From Bog-950 sp964423405 (lineage in GTDB: Bacteria > Bacteroidota > Bacteroidia > Chitinophagales > LD1): a stretch of DNA of 62,651 nucleotides. The notes beneath the pieces were generated by a model that saw nothing but the letters and a program-made list of their open reading frames with translations, ran no database searches and was not told the origin of the DNA. The stretch is taken from NCBI GenBank assembly GCA_964423405.1, contig CAYREY010000020.1:1-62651 (forward strand), in the 5' to 3' direction. Shown piece after piece: positions 52,810 to 60,788 of the stretch. Numbering within the stretch: position 1 is the stretch's first letter; the number at the start of each line of letters is the position of its first letter. The translations under genes and the position numbers were made by a program.

Positions 52810-55137
52810 ATGAAGAAGATTTCGACCCTGACAATTCTTGCTTTCTTGCTAAGCATAACCATTGGTTTTGCTCAGGAGCACCGTGTGCGTTCAAAAAATT
52901 TTGGTACTGAATTAAAGATAGGCGACAAGTTTTATGCTGAGTCGTATTTTTATACGGCAGCCGAATACTACAAAGACGTAGTTCGTCAGGACTCTACTAA
53001 CCGTTATGGTACTTTTTGGTTAGCCATGTCGTTGGTACGTGCCCGCGATTACGAAGGTGCTGAGACGTTTTTCCGCAAATTTTATAGCATTAAGCCTGGT
53101 GAAAAAACCAACAAAAAACGTTGGGATGAAGAAGATCAGAAGCTGTTCAATACAGGCGGTTTCTACTTCGGTCAGGTACTACACCGCAATGGCAAGTACG
53201 ATGAAGCTATTGAGTATCTGAACAAGTTTTCTGCCCGTTATACTCCTAAAAACGAAACCGATAACCTTAAGAAACTGGCTGCGCTGGAAATTGCAGGCTG
53301 TGAGTTTTCAAAAACAGCTCCTAAAGCTAAAATTAAGATATACAACGCAGGTTCAGGTATCAATAAAGCTTATAATGAGTCGGCGCCTTATGGCGTAGGT
53401 GAAAGTGAGTTGTACTATACTTCAATGAAAGGCAACGCCAACAGCCTTGTGTTTGTTGAAGGGCCTAAATCGAAGGCTGTTTACCAGATAATGCACAGCA
53501 CCAAAGAGGGTGAGACCTGGGGTGTTGGTAGCCCTGTAAACAACAAGGATATCAATGAAGATGGTTACACAGCCGGCAATGGTACTTTCAATAAAGACGG
53601 TAGCCGTTTTTACTTTACCAAGTGTTTGGAGGTAGATGATGACCGCCCGCTTTGCAACATTTTTGTTGCTGAGGCAAATAACGGTTCATTCAAAAATGTA
53701 CAGCGTTTGCCAGAACCTATCAATGAGAAAGAAAAATACACTGCTACCCAGCCTACTGTAAGAACATCGGAAGATGGAATGGAAATTGTATATTTTTCTT
53801 CAGATCGCCCAGGTGGTCCAGGTGGTATGGATATTTGGTATTTTATCCGCACTTCAGCAGGTGAATACAAAGGTCCCAAAGTACTTAAAGGGCCTGTTAA
53901 TACGCCTGGCGATGAGGTTACCCCTTTCTTTGATGATAGCACCCGTACCTTATACTTTAGCTCAGAGGGGCACCCGGGCTTAGGTGGTTTCGATGTATTC
54001 AAAAGTACAGAAGGTACAGATCTTAGCTGGGGCGATGTGTCGCACGTTGGCTACCCTGTAAGTACCGGTGCCGATGACTTGTACTACTCACGCAGCAGCG
54101 ACCAATCGAATGGTTTTCTTGCTTCTAATCGCGAGGGCAGTGTTCCTTTGAACGGTATTAAAACTGCATCGGATGATGTGTTCTATTGGACAAATTTCCG
54201 CTATGCTGTTAAAGGTTTAGCATTTAAAGAAGGCGAAACCGAAGGCGGTGCTTTGGCCGGTGCTAAGTTTAACCTGTACCGCAAACTTGAAGATGGAACC
54301 AAGGTATTGGTGGGTGTAGATTCTATGCGTACTGATGGTTCTTATTTCTTCAAACTTAACCCTGAAACAGATTATGTAGTAGAGGTTGTACGCGAAGGTT
54401 TCCAGCCTAAAATAGAGAACATTACTACCAAAGGCCTTCCTGATGAAGATACAATCAACAACAATATAGTTATTCGTAAAGCTATGTACACTGTTAAAGG
54501 TTTGCTGAGCGAAGAGGGTAAAGATGCTAAACTGAATGATGTAAGCGTACAGTTGATAGAAGTATCGCCAAACGGTATGGAGAAAACTGTTTACTATATG
54601 AAGAGCGATCCATATTACTATTTTGATGTAGATTTTAATAAGAACTACAAACTGGTGTTTAAGAAAGATGAGTACTTTACCAAAACTGTTGACCTAAGCA
54701 CATTTAACCTTGGTCAGATAGACACTATCCGTAAAGATGTATCGATTGCCAAATTGGAGCTTAACAAAACCTATACACTACAAAACGTATTGTATGAGTT
54801 TGGTAAATCTACCCTGACAGAGAACTCTAAACTAGTGTTGGATAACCTGTATCAGATAATGGTTGAAAACTCTGCCTTTATAATTGAGCTTAGCGCGCAC
54901 ACCGATGCAATTGGTTCGGATGCTGCTAACCTGAAACTATCTCAGGCCCGTGCCGAAAGCTGTGTTAACTACCTGATTGGAAAAGGAATTGCTAAGGATA
55001 GAATGGTGGCAAAAGGTTATGGCGAAACCAAACCTAAAGTGCCTAATACTACCGAAGATGGCAAAGATGACCCGGCTGGCCGTGCTATCAACCGCCGTAC
55101 AGAGTTCCAGATCATTGGTCTGAAGAAGGCTCAATAA
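52810..55137 (+). CDS. PorE-like protein: TPR, WD40-like propeller, CRD and OmpA domain
   Basis: 775 residues, exported (signal KKISTLTILAFLLSITIGFAQ). TPR-like repeats come first (FYAESYFYTAAEYYKDVV, FWLAMSLVRARDYEGAETFFRKF, about 35-150). A PD40/WD40-like propeller follows with the typical DGxxIYFSSDRPGGxGGMDIW (DGMEIVYFSSDRPGGPGGMDIWY) and RTLYFSSEGHPGLGGFDVF. Then come carboxypeptidase-regulatory-like folds (about 470-600) and an OmpA peptidoglycan-binding domain (ELSAHTDAIGSDAANLKLSQARAESCVNYLIGKGI). This order is that of PorE of Porphyromonas gingivalis, which links T9SS to peptidoglycan. It follows a PorP/SprF gene. Confidence 0.88.
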   Translation: MKKISTLTILAFLLSITIGFAQEHRVRSKNFGTELKIGDKFYAESYFYTAAEYYKDVVRQDSTNRYGTFWLAMSLVRARDYEGAETFFRKFYSIKPGEKTNKKRWDEEDQKLFNTGGFYFGQVLHRNGKYDEAIEYLNKFSARYTPKNETDNLKKLAALEIAGCEFSKTAPKAKIKIYNAGSGINKAYNESAPYGVGESELYYTSMKGNANSLVFVEGPKSKAVYQIMHSTKEGETWGVGSPVNNKDINEDGYTAGNGTFNKDGSRFYFTKCLEVDDDRPLCNIFVAEANNGSFKNVQRLPEPINEKEKYTATQPTVRTSEDGMEIVYFSSDRPGGPGGMDIWYFIRTSAGEYKGPKVLKGPVNTPGDEVTPFFDDSTRTLYFSSEGHPGLGGFDVFKSTEGTDLSWGDVSHVGYPVSTGADDLYYSRSSDQSNGFLASNREGSVPLNGIKTASDDVFYWTNFRYAVKGLAFKEGETEGGALAGAKFNLYRKLEDGTKVLVGVDSMRTDGSYFFKLNPETDYVVEVVREGFQPKIENITTKGLPDEDTINNNIVIRKAMYTVKGLLSEEGKDAKLNDVSVQLIEVSPNGMEKTVYYMKSDPYYYFDVDFNKNYKLVFKKDEYFTKTVDLSTFNLGQIDTIRKDVSIAKLELNKTYTLQNVLYEFGKSTLTENSKLVLDNLYQIMVENSAFIIELSAHTDAIGSDAANLKLSQARAESCVNYLIGKGIAKDRMVAKGYGETKPKVPNTTEDGKDDPAGRAINRRTEFQIIGLKKAQ

Positions 55138-55154
55138 ATTGACAAACAACAACA

Positions 55155-55188
55155 ATAAAAAAGGCGCATCAAGCGCCTTTTTTTATTG
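55155..55188. terminator. Bidirectional terminator
   Basis: AATAAAAAAGGCGC and GCGCCTTTTTTTATT flank a short loop (one stem-base T difference); it follows the PorE-like gene and precedes the end of the convergent DUF423 gene. Confidence 0.85.
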
Positions 55189-55213
55189 TTGGTATCGATA
55201 CCTGCCTTTAAGT

Positions 55214-55615
55214 TTAATTGTTAGCGGGTGTTTCGGATTTTACAGCCTGTATAAGTATTAAACCCCAGCCGGCAATAAAGAAAAAGCCGCCTATAGGTGT
55301 TATTGGCCCCAGTATCATGGCTGGTATATGTGTAAGATCGCGGGTAGCCAATAAATACAACGAGCCAGAGAATAGTAATATACCTAGTACAAAGCAGATG
55401 GCCGCATTGCGTACCAGCTTTGAATGTTCGCGTTTGAGGTAAACAGCGCACATAAACAGTGCGAGTGCATGATAAATCTGATATTGAACACCCGTATGCC
55501 ATGTTTCGATTAGCGCAGGTTCAATCAATTTTTTTAAGCCGTGAGCGCCAAACGCCCCCAGCGCTACGCCTGTAAGGCCGGCTACAGAAGCTGCTATAAG
55601 AAATCCCTTTTGCAC
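55214..55615 (-). CDS. DUF423 (YgdD-family) membrane protein
   Basis: 133 residues, about four membrane helices. The DUF423 pattern is clear: VALGAFGAHGLKK, WHTGVQYQIYHALALF, GILLFSGSLYLLATRD, MILGPITPIGGFFFIAGWGLILI. Members are widespread, mostly uncharacterised inner-membrane proteins. It is divergent from the 847-residue protein that begins at 55685. Confidence 0.9.
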   Translation of the reverse strand: MQKGFLIAASVAGLTGVALGAFGAHGLKKLIEPALIETWHTGVQYQIYHALALFMCAVYLKREHSKLVRNAAICFVLGILLFSGSLYLLATRDLTHIPAMILGPITPIGGFFFIAGWGLILIQAVKSETPANN

Positions 55616-55660
55616 AGTTGGTAGTTTATAAGTGAATGGATGGTGCGAAATAAATGAAAA

Positions 55661-55668
55661 TAGCTTTG
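55661..55668 (+). promoter_or_regulatory. -7 box of the gene at 55685
   Basis: TAGCTTTG is a perfect TAnnTTTG box, 16 bases before the ATG. No TTTG is seen 19 bases upstream, so the -33 part is weak. Confidence 0.4.
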
Positions 55669-55684
55669 CGTTAAGTCACATATT

Positions 55685-58228
55685 ATGCAAAAGTTCAAAA
55701 TACCGCTTATTGCGGCGGGTGTTATAGTGTTAGCCATACTACTGTATTTTCTGCTGGTTAAGCCATCTGGCGTGTACAGGGCCGTGCCTACATCATCGGT
55801 AGCTGTAATAGAAACCGGTGACTGGAATAAGCTTAAACTGCGACTGAGTAATGTAACCGGCAACGCGCTAAAACAAACCTATGCTTTACAAAAATTACTT
55901 GCGCAGCTAGATGTACTAAACAAGCTACTGGATGGCAACACGCAACTTAAAGAGGTTGCCATTTCGGGCAAGACAATAGCCTCGCTTCACATAACCTCTG
56001 CCAATAATTTTGATTACTTATTTATATCCGACGTAGGGAGTGTGAGCGATAATACGCTCTTAAACTATTTGCAAGCATCACCTGCTGTAAAAAAGGTAGG
56101 GGTACATGTTTACCGCAACCAGAAAATAATTGATATACAGTTGCGTAATGGCAATCAACTTAGCTTTGGTGTAAGCAATGGGATTATGGTTTTAAGTGCT
56201 ACCACTTTTTTAACCGAGGCTGGTATTGCTGCGCTGCAAAGTGGCGATAACCTGGCCAGCGATGAGGGTTTTAAGGCAGTGCGGAAGCCAACATCGGCGG
56301 ATATAAACCTGTACTTTAATCCGGGCAAGGCCGATGTTTTTTTTCCTGTAGGAGTAAAACCTGATAGAGCGGCGCTGCTTGCTGATATAAAAAAAACCGG
56401 TACGTGGGGGCGGTTTGATGTAAGCTTAAACGATAATCAAATACTGGTAGATGGCGATGTGTGGACAGGTAGTGAAAGCCCTGCTACAGCAAAAAAAATA
56501 CTGGACAGAGATTTGCCCGGACAGATACCCGCCAACGCTGCATACGTAGAAATTAGCCGGGCCGATACCGGCGGTAATGCTATGATAGCGCCTTATTTTG
56601 CCGGATGGGTTGGCGATGCAAAAGCATTTGTAGTAATGGAGCCATTAAAAGAGGATTTTGCCGCGCAAAATATGTTTGTAGTAAGTGTGCGTAATTCTGC
56701 TAAGGCACTTATTGGTTTAAAAAAGATGATAGCTGCCGATGGCGGGCAGCCTTTGCCGGTTGATACATTTTTGGGTTATGAAATATATAGCCTTACTGAT
56801 GGCACGGTAATAAACCAGTATTGGGGCAATAGCCTGGTAACGTTTGATAAAGCCTGCTTTGTGGTAACCGATAAGGCGGCCATATTTACCCCTGGTGCCG
56901 ACATGCTTAAGCTGGTGCTGGAGAAAATTGCCAACGGGCAAACATTAGATAAGGATGCTGTATTTACCGCAACAGGCTACAAGCAATACGGCCAGAACAC
57001 ATCTATACACTATATGAACATGCAGTACAGCAGCCTGATGGTTAGAGGGCTATTGAACGAGAACTCAACTATACCTGCATTTTTAAATGAGTTTGGTAAT
57101 GTGCTGCTGGTAACCAACCATACTGACAGTAAAACTTCGGTACATATTGTTATGGCGACAGGAGGGGCTGCTAAAGCACAGGCAGGTTTGCTGTGGCGTA
57201 CCGCACTGAAAACTACATCAATCTATCAGCCGCAGGTAATACAAAATGCAGTATCGGGTGAAAGCGAAATATTTGTTCAGGATACAGCCCATAATGTTTA
57301 TCTGTTGAGCCAGTCGGGCGCAGTGTTATTTAGTAAGAACATAGGCGAGCCTGTGGTTGGTAAGGTGCATCAGATAGATTATTACAACAATGGTAAGGTG
57401 CAGTACATTTTTAATACTACAGGCCATGTATATGTGCTGGATAGATTTGGCAATGATGTGGCCTCTTATCCGTTGCGGTTAAGTGCACCTGCTGCCAGCG
57501 GAATGGTGGTAAACAACAATGCCGGTAATACCCGCTATTACGTACCTTGTAGTAATGGAAACATTTATGGATATGAGGCTAATGGTAAACCTTTGCCGGG
57601 CTGGAGCCCTAAAAGCGGTGTAGGGCCGGTACAGCAATTAGAATGTATTACTACCCCTAAAGCCGATAATATACTGGCATATACCAGTACCGGTAAGTTA
57701 TATCTGTTCGATAGCCGTGGGGGGAGCAAGTGGACCATAAGCAATGTATCGGCTGATAGCAAACCTATATCTGTTGTAATGCTGAGTAACGATTTTAAAG
57801 TGCTGGGAACTACAGGCGCACAATTAATTGAAGTAGCAGCTGATGGAAATGAAAATGTGCGACAGTTGATAGATAGCGCATCGGTGTTATGTGCTATTGG
57901 CACAGGCGATACTACCTACCGTTACTACTACAGCACCGGTGGGCAGATACGCGCCTATGATGAGAACGATGTATTTGTAGGTGCTACCAGCACAGGGGCA
58001 ACTATTACAAACATAGCAGCACTTAACTGGAACGGCCAGCAATACCTGCAGGTAAGCGACACAAGCGCCGGTAAACTATGGCTATATGACACTGCTTTAA
58101 AACCGGTAGGCGAATTTAGCTATAGCAATGCTGTAGCGGCTACGGTGGCTGATCTGTTTGGCCGCAAAGAATGGATAGCTGTAACAACCGATAAAGCGGC
58201 GAGTGTATCGTGCTACCGGATTAAGTAA
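55685..58228 (+). CDS. Membrane-anchored protein with C-terminal propeller-like repeats, unknown
   Basis: 847 residues with an N-terminal signal anchor (IPLIAAGVIVLAILLYFLLV, about 6-25). The first part (about 30-480) is alpha/beta and of unknown fold, possibly DUF3352-like. The C-terminal part (about 520-847) has repeated segments such as AHNVYLLSQSGAVLFSKNIG, GHVYVLDRFGNDVASYPLRL, GNIYGYEANGKPLPGWSPK and GKLYLFDSRGGSKW, which look like blades of a PQQ-type beta-propeller. The protein would face the periplasm. It is monocistronic, ending at a very strong hairpin. I do not recognise the family. Confidence 0.7.
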   Translation: MQKFKIPLIAAGVIVLAILLYFLLVKPSGVYRAVPTSSVAVIETGDWNKLKLRLSNVTGNALKQTYALQKLLAQLDVLNKLLDGNTQLKEVAISGKTIASLHITSANNFDYLFISDVGSVSDNTLLNYLQASPAVKKVGVHVYRNQKIIDIQLRNGNQLSFGVSNGIMVLSATTFLTEAGIAALQSGDNLASDEGFKAVRKPTSADINLYFNPGKADVFFPVGVKPDRAALLADIKKTGTWGRFDVSLNDNQILVDGDVWTGSESPATAKKILDRDLPGQIPANAAYVEISRADTGGNAMIAPYFAGWVGDAKAFVVMEPLKEDFAAQNMFVVSVRNSAKALIGLKKMIAADGGQPLPVDTFLGYEIYSLTDGTVINQYWGNSLVTFDKACFVVTDKAAIFTPGADMLKLVLEKIANGQTLDKDAVFTATGYKQYGQNTSIHYMNMQYSSLMVRGLLNENSTIPAFLNEFGNVLLVTNHTDSKTSVHIVMATGGAAKAQAGLLWRTALKTTSIYQPQVIQNAVSGESEIFVQDTAHNVYLLSQSGAVLFSKNIGEPVVGKVHQIDYYNNGKVQYIFNTTGHVYVLDRFGNDVASYPLRLSAPAASGMVVNNNAGNTRYYVPCSNGNIYGYEANGKPLPGWSPKSGVGPVQQLECITTPKADNILAYTSTGKLYLFDSRGGSKWTISNVSADSKPISVVMLSNDFKVLGTTGAQLIEVAADGNENVRQLIDSASVLCAIGTGDTTYRYYYSTGGQIRAYDENDVFVGATSTGATITNIAALNWNGQQYLQVSDTSAGKLWLYDTALKPVGEFSYSNAVAATVADLFGRKEWIAVTTDKAASVSCYRIK

Positions 58229-58240
58229 CTGCCGGTAGCT

Positions 58241-58288
58241 ATAAAATTAAAGGGCCGATAGATTTTTCTATCGGCCCTTTAATTTTAT
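58241..58288. terminator. Bidirectional terminator with a 22-bp stem
   Basis: ATAAAATTAAAGGGCCGATA and its reverse complement flank a short loop (22 paired bases). It separates the 847-residue gene from the convergent purA gene. Confidence 0.9.
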
Positions 58289-58297
58289 ATAGTATGC

Positions 58298-59584
58298 TTA
58301 CGCAACCTGTTCGGCGGCGCGTTTAAACACCAGGCGCTCTCTTTCGGGGCCGGTAGAAATCATACTAACTTCGGTACCCAGGTATTCTTCTACAAACGAC
58401 AGGTAACCAAGGAATGTCTCAGGCAGGTCGTCGTAGTTGTTGAAGTTGCGCAGGTCGCTTTTCCAACCGCAGAGTTTATGGTACACCGGGTCGATAGTAG
58501 TATTGGCCAGGTCGTACGGTATTTCGCGGGTTGTTTTGCCATTAATGGTATAGTCGGTGCAGGCTTCTATTACTTCAAAGTCGTTCAGTACATCGGCTTT
58601 GGTCATAGCTATCTGCGTTACGCCGTTAATCATAATGGCGTATTTAAGTGCGGGCAGGTCTATCCAGCCACAACGGCGCGGACGGCCTGTAGTAGCACCA
58701 AATTCGCCACCTACTTTGCGTATCATCTCTCCGGTATCGTTCAGTAGCTCGGTAGGGAAAGGGCCGCTACCCACGCGGGTGCAATATGCTTTGGCTATGC
58801 CTATTACCTCTTTAATTTTGGTAGGGGCTATACCCAGGCCGTTGCAGGCACCCGATGTGATAGTGTTAGACGATGTAACGTACGGATAAGTACCAAAGTC
58901 TATATCCAGCATGGTACCCTGTGCACCTTCGGCCAGTATGGTTTTACCTTTGGCCAGTTCGTTGTTCAGGTAGTACTCGCTGTCTATCAGGTTCAGGCTG
59001 CGTACAAAGTCAATTGCTTCCAGCCATGTTTTTTCGCTCTCATCCAGGTTAAACTCAAAATCGTACATCTTCAACAGGTTCAGGTGTTTTTCCTTTACGC
59101 GGTTGTATATCGATTTGAAGTTATCGGCCAGTATATCGCCTATACGCAGGCCGTTACGGCCGGTTTTATCCATATAGGTAGGCGATATGCCTCGCAGGGT
59201 AGAGCCTATCTTTTCAGTGCCTTTGGCAGCCTCGCTGGCGGCATCCAGTATTTTATGCGTAGGCATAATCAGGTGTGCCTTTTTAGAGATGAATAAGCGT
59301 TTGCTTACATCTACCCCCATGCCGGTAAGGTTCTCTATTTCTTTTTTCAGCGTAACCGGGTCTATAACCACACCGTTGCCAATAATATTCATGGGCCGCT
59401 CCTGCAATATGCCAGAGGGTACGGTGTGCAATACGGTTTTTTTACCGTTTATAACCAGGGTATGTCCTGCGTTTGGCCCGCCCTGAAAGCGTGCAATAAT
59501 GTCGTATTTAGGGGCCAGGTAATCAATTATTTTTCCTTTGCCTTCATCGCCCCACTGAAGGCCCAAAAGTATGTCAACTGCCAT
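58298..59584 (-). CDS. purA: Adenylosuccinate synthase
   Basis: 428 residues, normal length. The GTP-binding start LLGLQWGDEGKGKIIDYLA, the catalytic FQGGPNAGHTLV, the IGSTLRGISPTYMDKTGRNGLR block, AEGAQGTMLDIDFGTYPYVTSSNTI and GVGSGPFPTEL-like TRVGSGPFPTEL are all present. It joins IMP and aspartate with GTP in AMP synthesis. Transcribed on its own after the STAS gene terminator. Confidence 0.97.
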   Translation of the reverse strand: MAVDILLGLQWGDEGKGKIIDYLAPKYDIIARFQGGPNAGHTLVINGKKTVLHTVPSGILQERPMNIIGNGVVIDPVTLKKEIENLTGMGVDVSKRLFISKKAHLIMPTHKILDAASEAAKGTEKIGSTLRGISPTYMDKTGRNGLRIGDILADNFKSIYNRVKEKHLNLLKMYDFEFNLDESEKTWLEAIDFVRSLNLIDSEYYLNNELAKGKTILAEGAQGTMLDIDFGTYPYVTSSNTITSGACNGLGIAPTKIKEVIGIAKAYCTRVGSGPFPTELLNDTGEMIRKVGGEFGATTGRPRRCGWIDLPALKYAIMINGVTQIAMTKADVLNDFEVIEACTDYTINGKTTREIPYDLANTTIDPVYHKLCGWKSDLRNFNNYDDLPETFLGYLSFVEEYLGTEVSMISTGPERERLVFKRAAEQVA

Positions 59585-59651
59585 TACGGGTTAAATTATA
59601 TACTAACGTTTTCAATAAATAAAAAATCAAAAAACACAGGCTGCTAAAAAC

Positions 59652-59683
59652 AAAATTCCAATGACCGGGCCATTGGAATTTGC
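59652..59683 (-). terminator. Terminator after the STAS gene
   Basis: On the minus strand AAATTCCAATG and CATTGGAATTT pair around a 7-base loop and are followed by TGTTTTTAG. Confidence 0.75.
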
Positions 59684-59710
59684 CGTTATGTAGTACCTGT
59701 TATTATTTTC

Positions 59711-60052
59711 TTACTGACCTCCTTTCAAAAAGGTAATAGCCTCTTCTTCGTTTGCTTTAACTACAAATGCGCCGCCCAGTTTGGTCATTTGCAGTAGTTT
59801 GGTCATCTGCTCGGGTAGTGAGCACAGTGCCACTTCGCCACCGGCATTGCGTGTTTTAGATACTGCGGTAAGCAGCATACCCAAACCGGTACTGTTTATA
59901 AACTTCATATCGGCCAGGTTAAACAATACTTTTTTGTTGCCGGCTTCTATCACCTGTTTAATCATTTCCATTACAGGCGCATTGCTGTGCTCGCCCAGCA
60001 GGTTACCTTCTATGTAAATTACCAGTACGCCGTCTTTAATTTCGTTCTTCAT
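59711..60052 (-). CDS. STAS-domain protein (anti-sigma factor antagonist type)
   Basis: 113 residues. The STAS fold is clear: VLVIYIEGNLLGEHSNAPVMEMIKQVIEAGNKKVLFNLADMKFINSTGLGMLLTAVSKTRNAGGEVALCSL. Ser54 in NSTGLG matches the phosphorylated Ser of SpoIIAA/RsbV. In those systems the dephosphorylated protein frees a sigma factor or other partner from a kinase; no kinase or phosphatase is encoded nearby. It lies 36 bases after the Fur gene, in the same direction, and is probably co-transcribed with it. Confidence 0.9.
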   Translation of the reverse strand: MKNEIKDGVLVIYIEGNLLGEHSNAPVMEMIKQVIEAGNKKVLFNLADMKFINSTGLGMLLTAVSKTRNAGGEVALCSLPEQMTKLLQMTKLGGAFVVKANEEEAITFLKGGQ

Positions 60053-60088
60053 TTGTTTGTTTTTATACAGTTAATGGTGTATGATGGT

Positions 60089-60610
60089 TTAGTTTAATAC
60101 TGCTTCGGTTGTTTCTTTTTTGCCGTTTTCCAGTTCACGCTGTTTTTGGCAGCTACCGCAAATACCGTACATGTTAAGCGAGTGGTGCGTAATTTTAAAA
60201 TTCAAAAGTTCGCCCATCATGCTTTTAATGTTCTGTATCCTCGGGTCGCAAAATTCAACTACTTTTTTACAATCTACACAAATAATATGGTCATGCTGTT
60301 TATAACCGTAGCTTTTTTCGTACTGCGCCTGGTTTTTGCCAAACTGGTGCTTTTTTACCAGGTCGCAACTTACCAGTAGCTCCAGCGTGTTGTATACTGT
60401 AGCACGGCTTATATTGAATTTCTTCTTTTTAAAAAAGTTATACAATGCCTCGGCCTCAAAGTGGTCGTCGCGTTTATATATCTCTTCCAGTATGGTATAG
60501 CGTTCGGTAGTTTTGCGAAGTTGTTTCCGCTCCAGGTAGGCGGAAAAAATATTCTTCACTTCTTCAATAAGCTCTTCGCGGTTTGAGTTCACGTTCGAAA
60601 ATAAGGGCAA
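60089..60610 (-). CDS. Fur-family metalloregulator
   Basis: 173 residues, slightly longer than usual with a 15-residue N-terminal extension. The winged-helix part (KTTERYTILEEIYKRDDHFEAEALYNFFKKKKFNISRATVYNTLELL) is typical. The dimer domain has the sensor segment HDHIICVDCKKVVEFCDPRI, HHSLNMYGICGSCQ and the structural zinc CxxC pairs. It could be Fur, PerR or Zur; the metal cannot be read from sequence. TATATTTG on the minus strand at 60630-60623 is its likely -7 box. It is the first gene of a unit with the STAS gene. Confidence 0.9.
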   Translation of the reverse strand: MPLFSNVNSNREELIEEVKNIFSAYLERKQLRKTTERYTILEEIYKRDDHFEAEALYNFFKKKKFNISRATVYNTLELLVSCDLVKKHQFGKNQAQYEKSYGYKQHDHIICVDCKKVVEFCDPRIQNIKSMMGELLNFKITHHSLNMYGICGSCQKQRELENGKKETTEAVLN

Positions 60611-60622
60611 TTAAACAAAAAG

Positions 60623-60630
60623 CAAATATA
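60623..60630 (-). promoter_or_regulatory. -7 box of the Fur-family gene
   Basis: TATATTTG (minus strand) is a perfect TAnnTTTG, 12 bases before the ATG at 60610. The -33 region (GTGTTTTCC) is partial. An extra imperfect hairpin GGTGTTTTCCACACC lies just upstream and might be an operator, perhaps for autoregulation. Confidence 0.5.
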
Positions 60631-60788
60631 GCTATAAAATGGTGTGGAAAACACCCCAATGGTTTGTAGCATACCAAATGGCTAAAACAAGCCCCGGTTT
60701 CCGTTTTTGAGAGGGGAGACCGAAAAAAAGTTAAAATGAGTTCCCTGTTTTTTTAACTTCATACTACCTTTTTGCGTAACACACTTTA

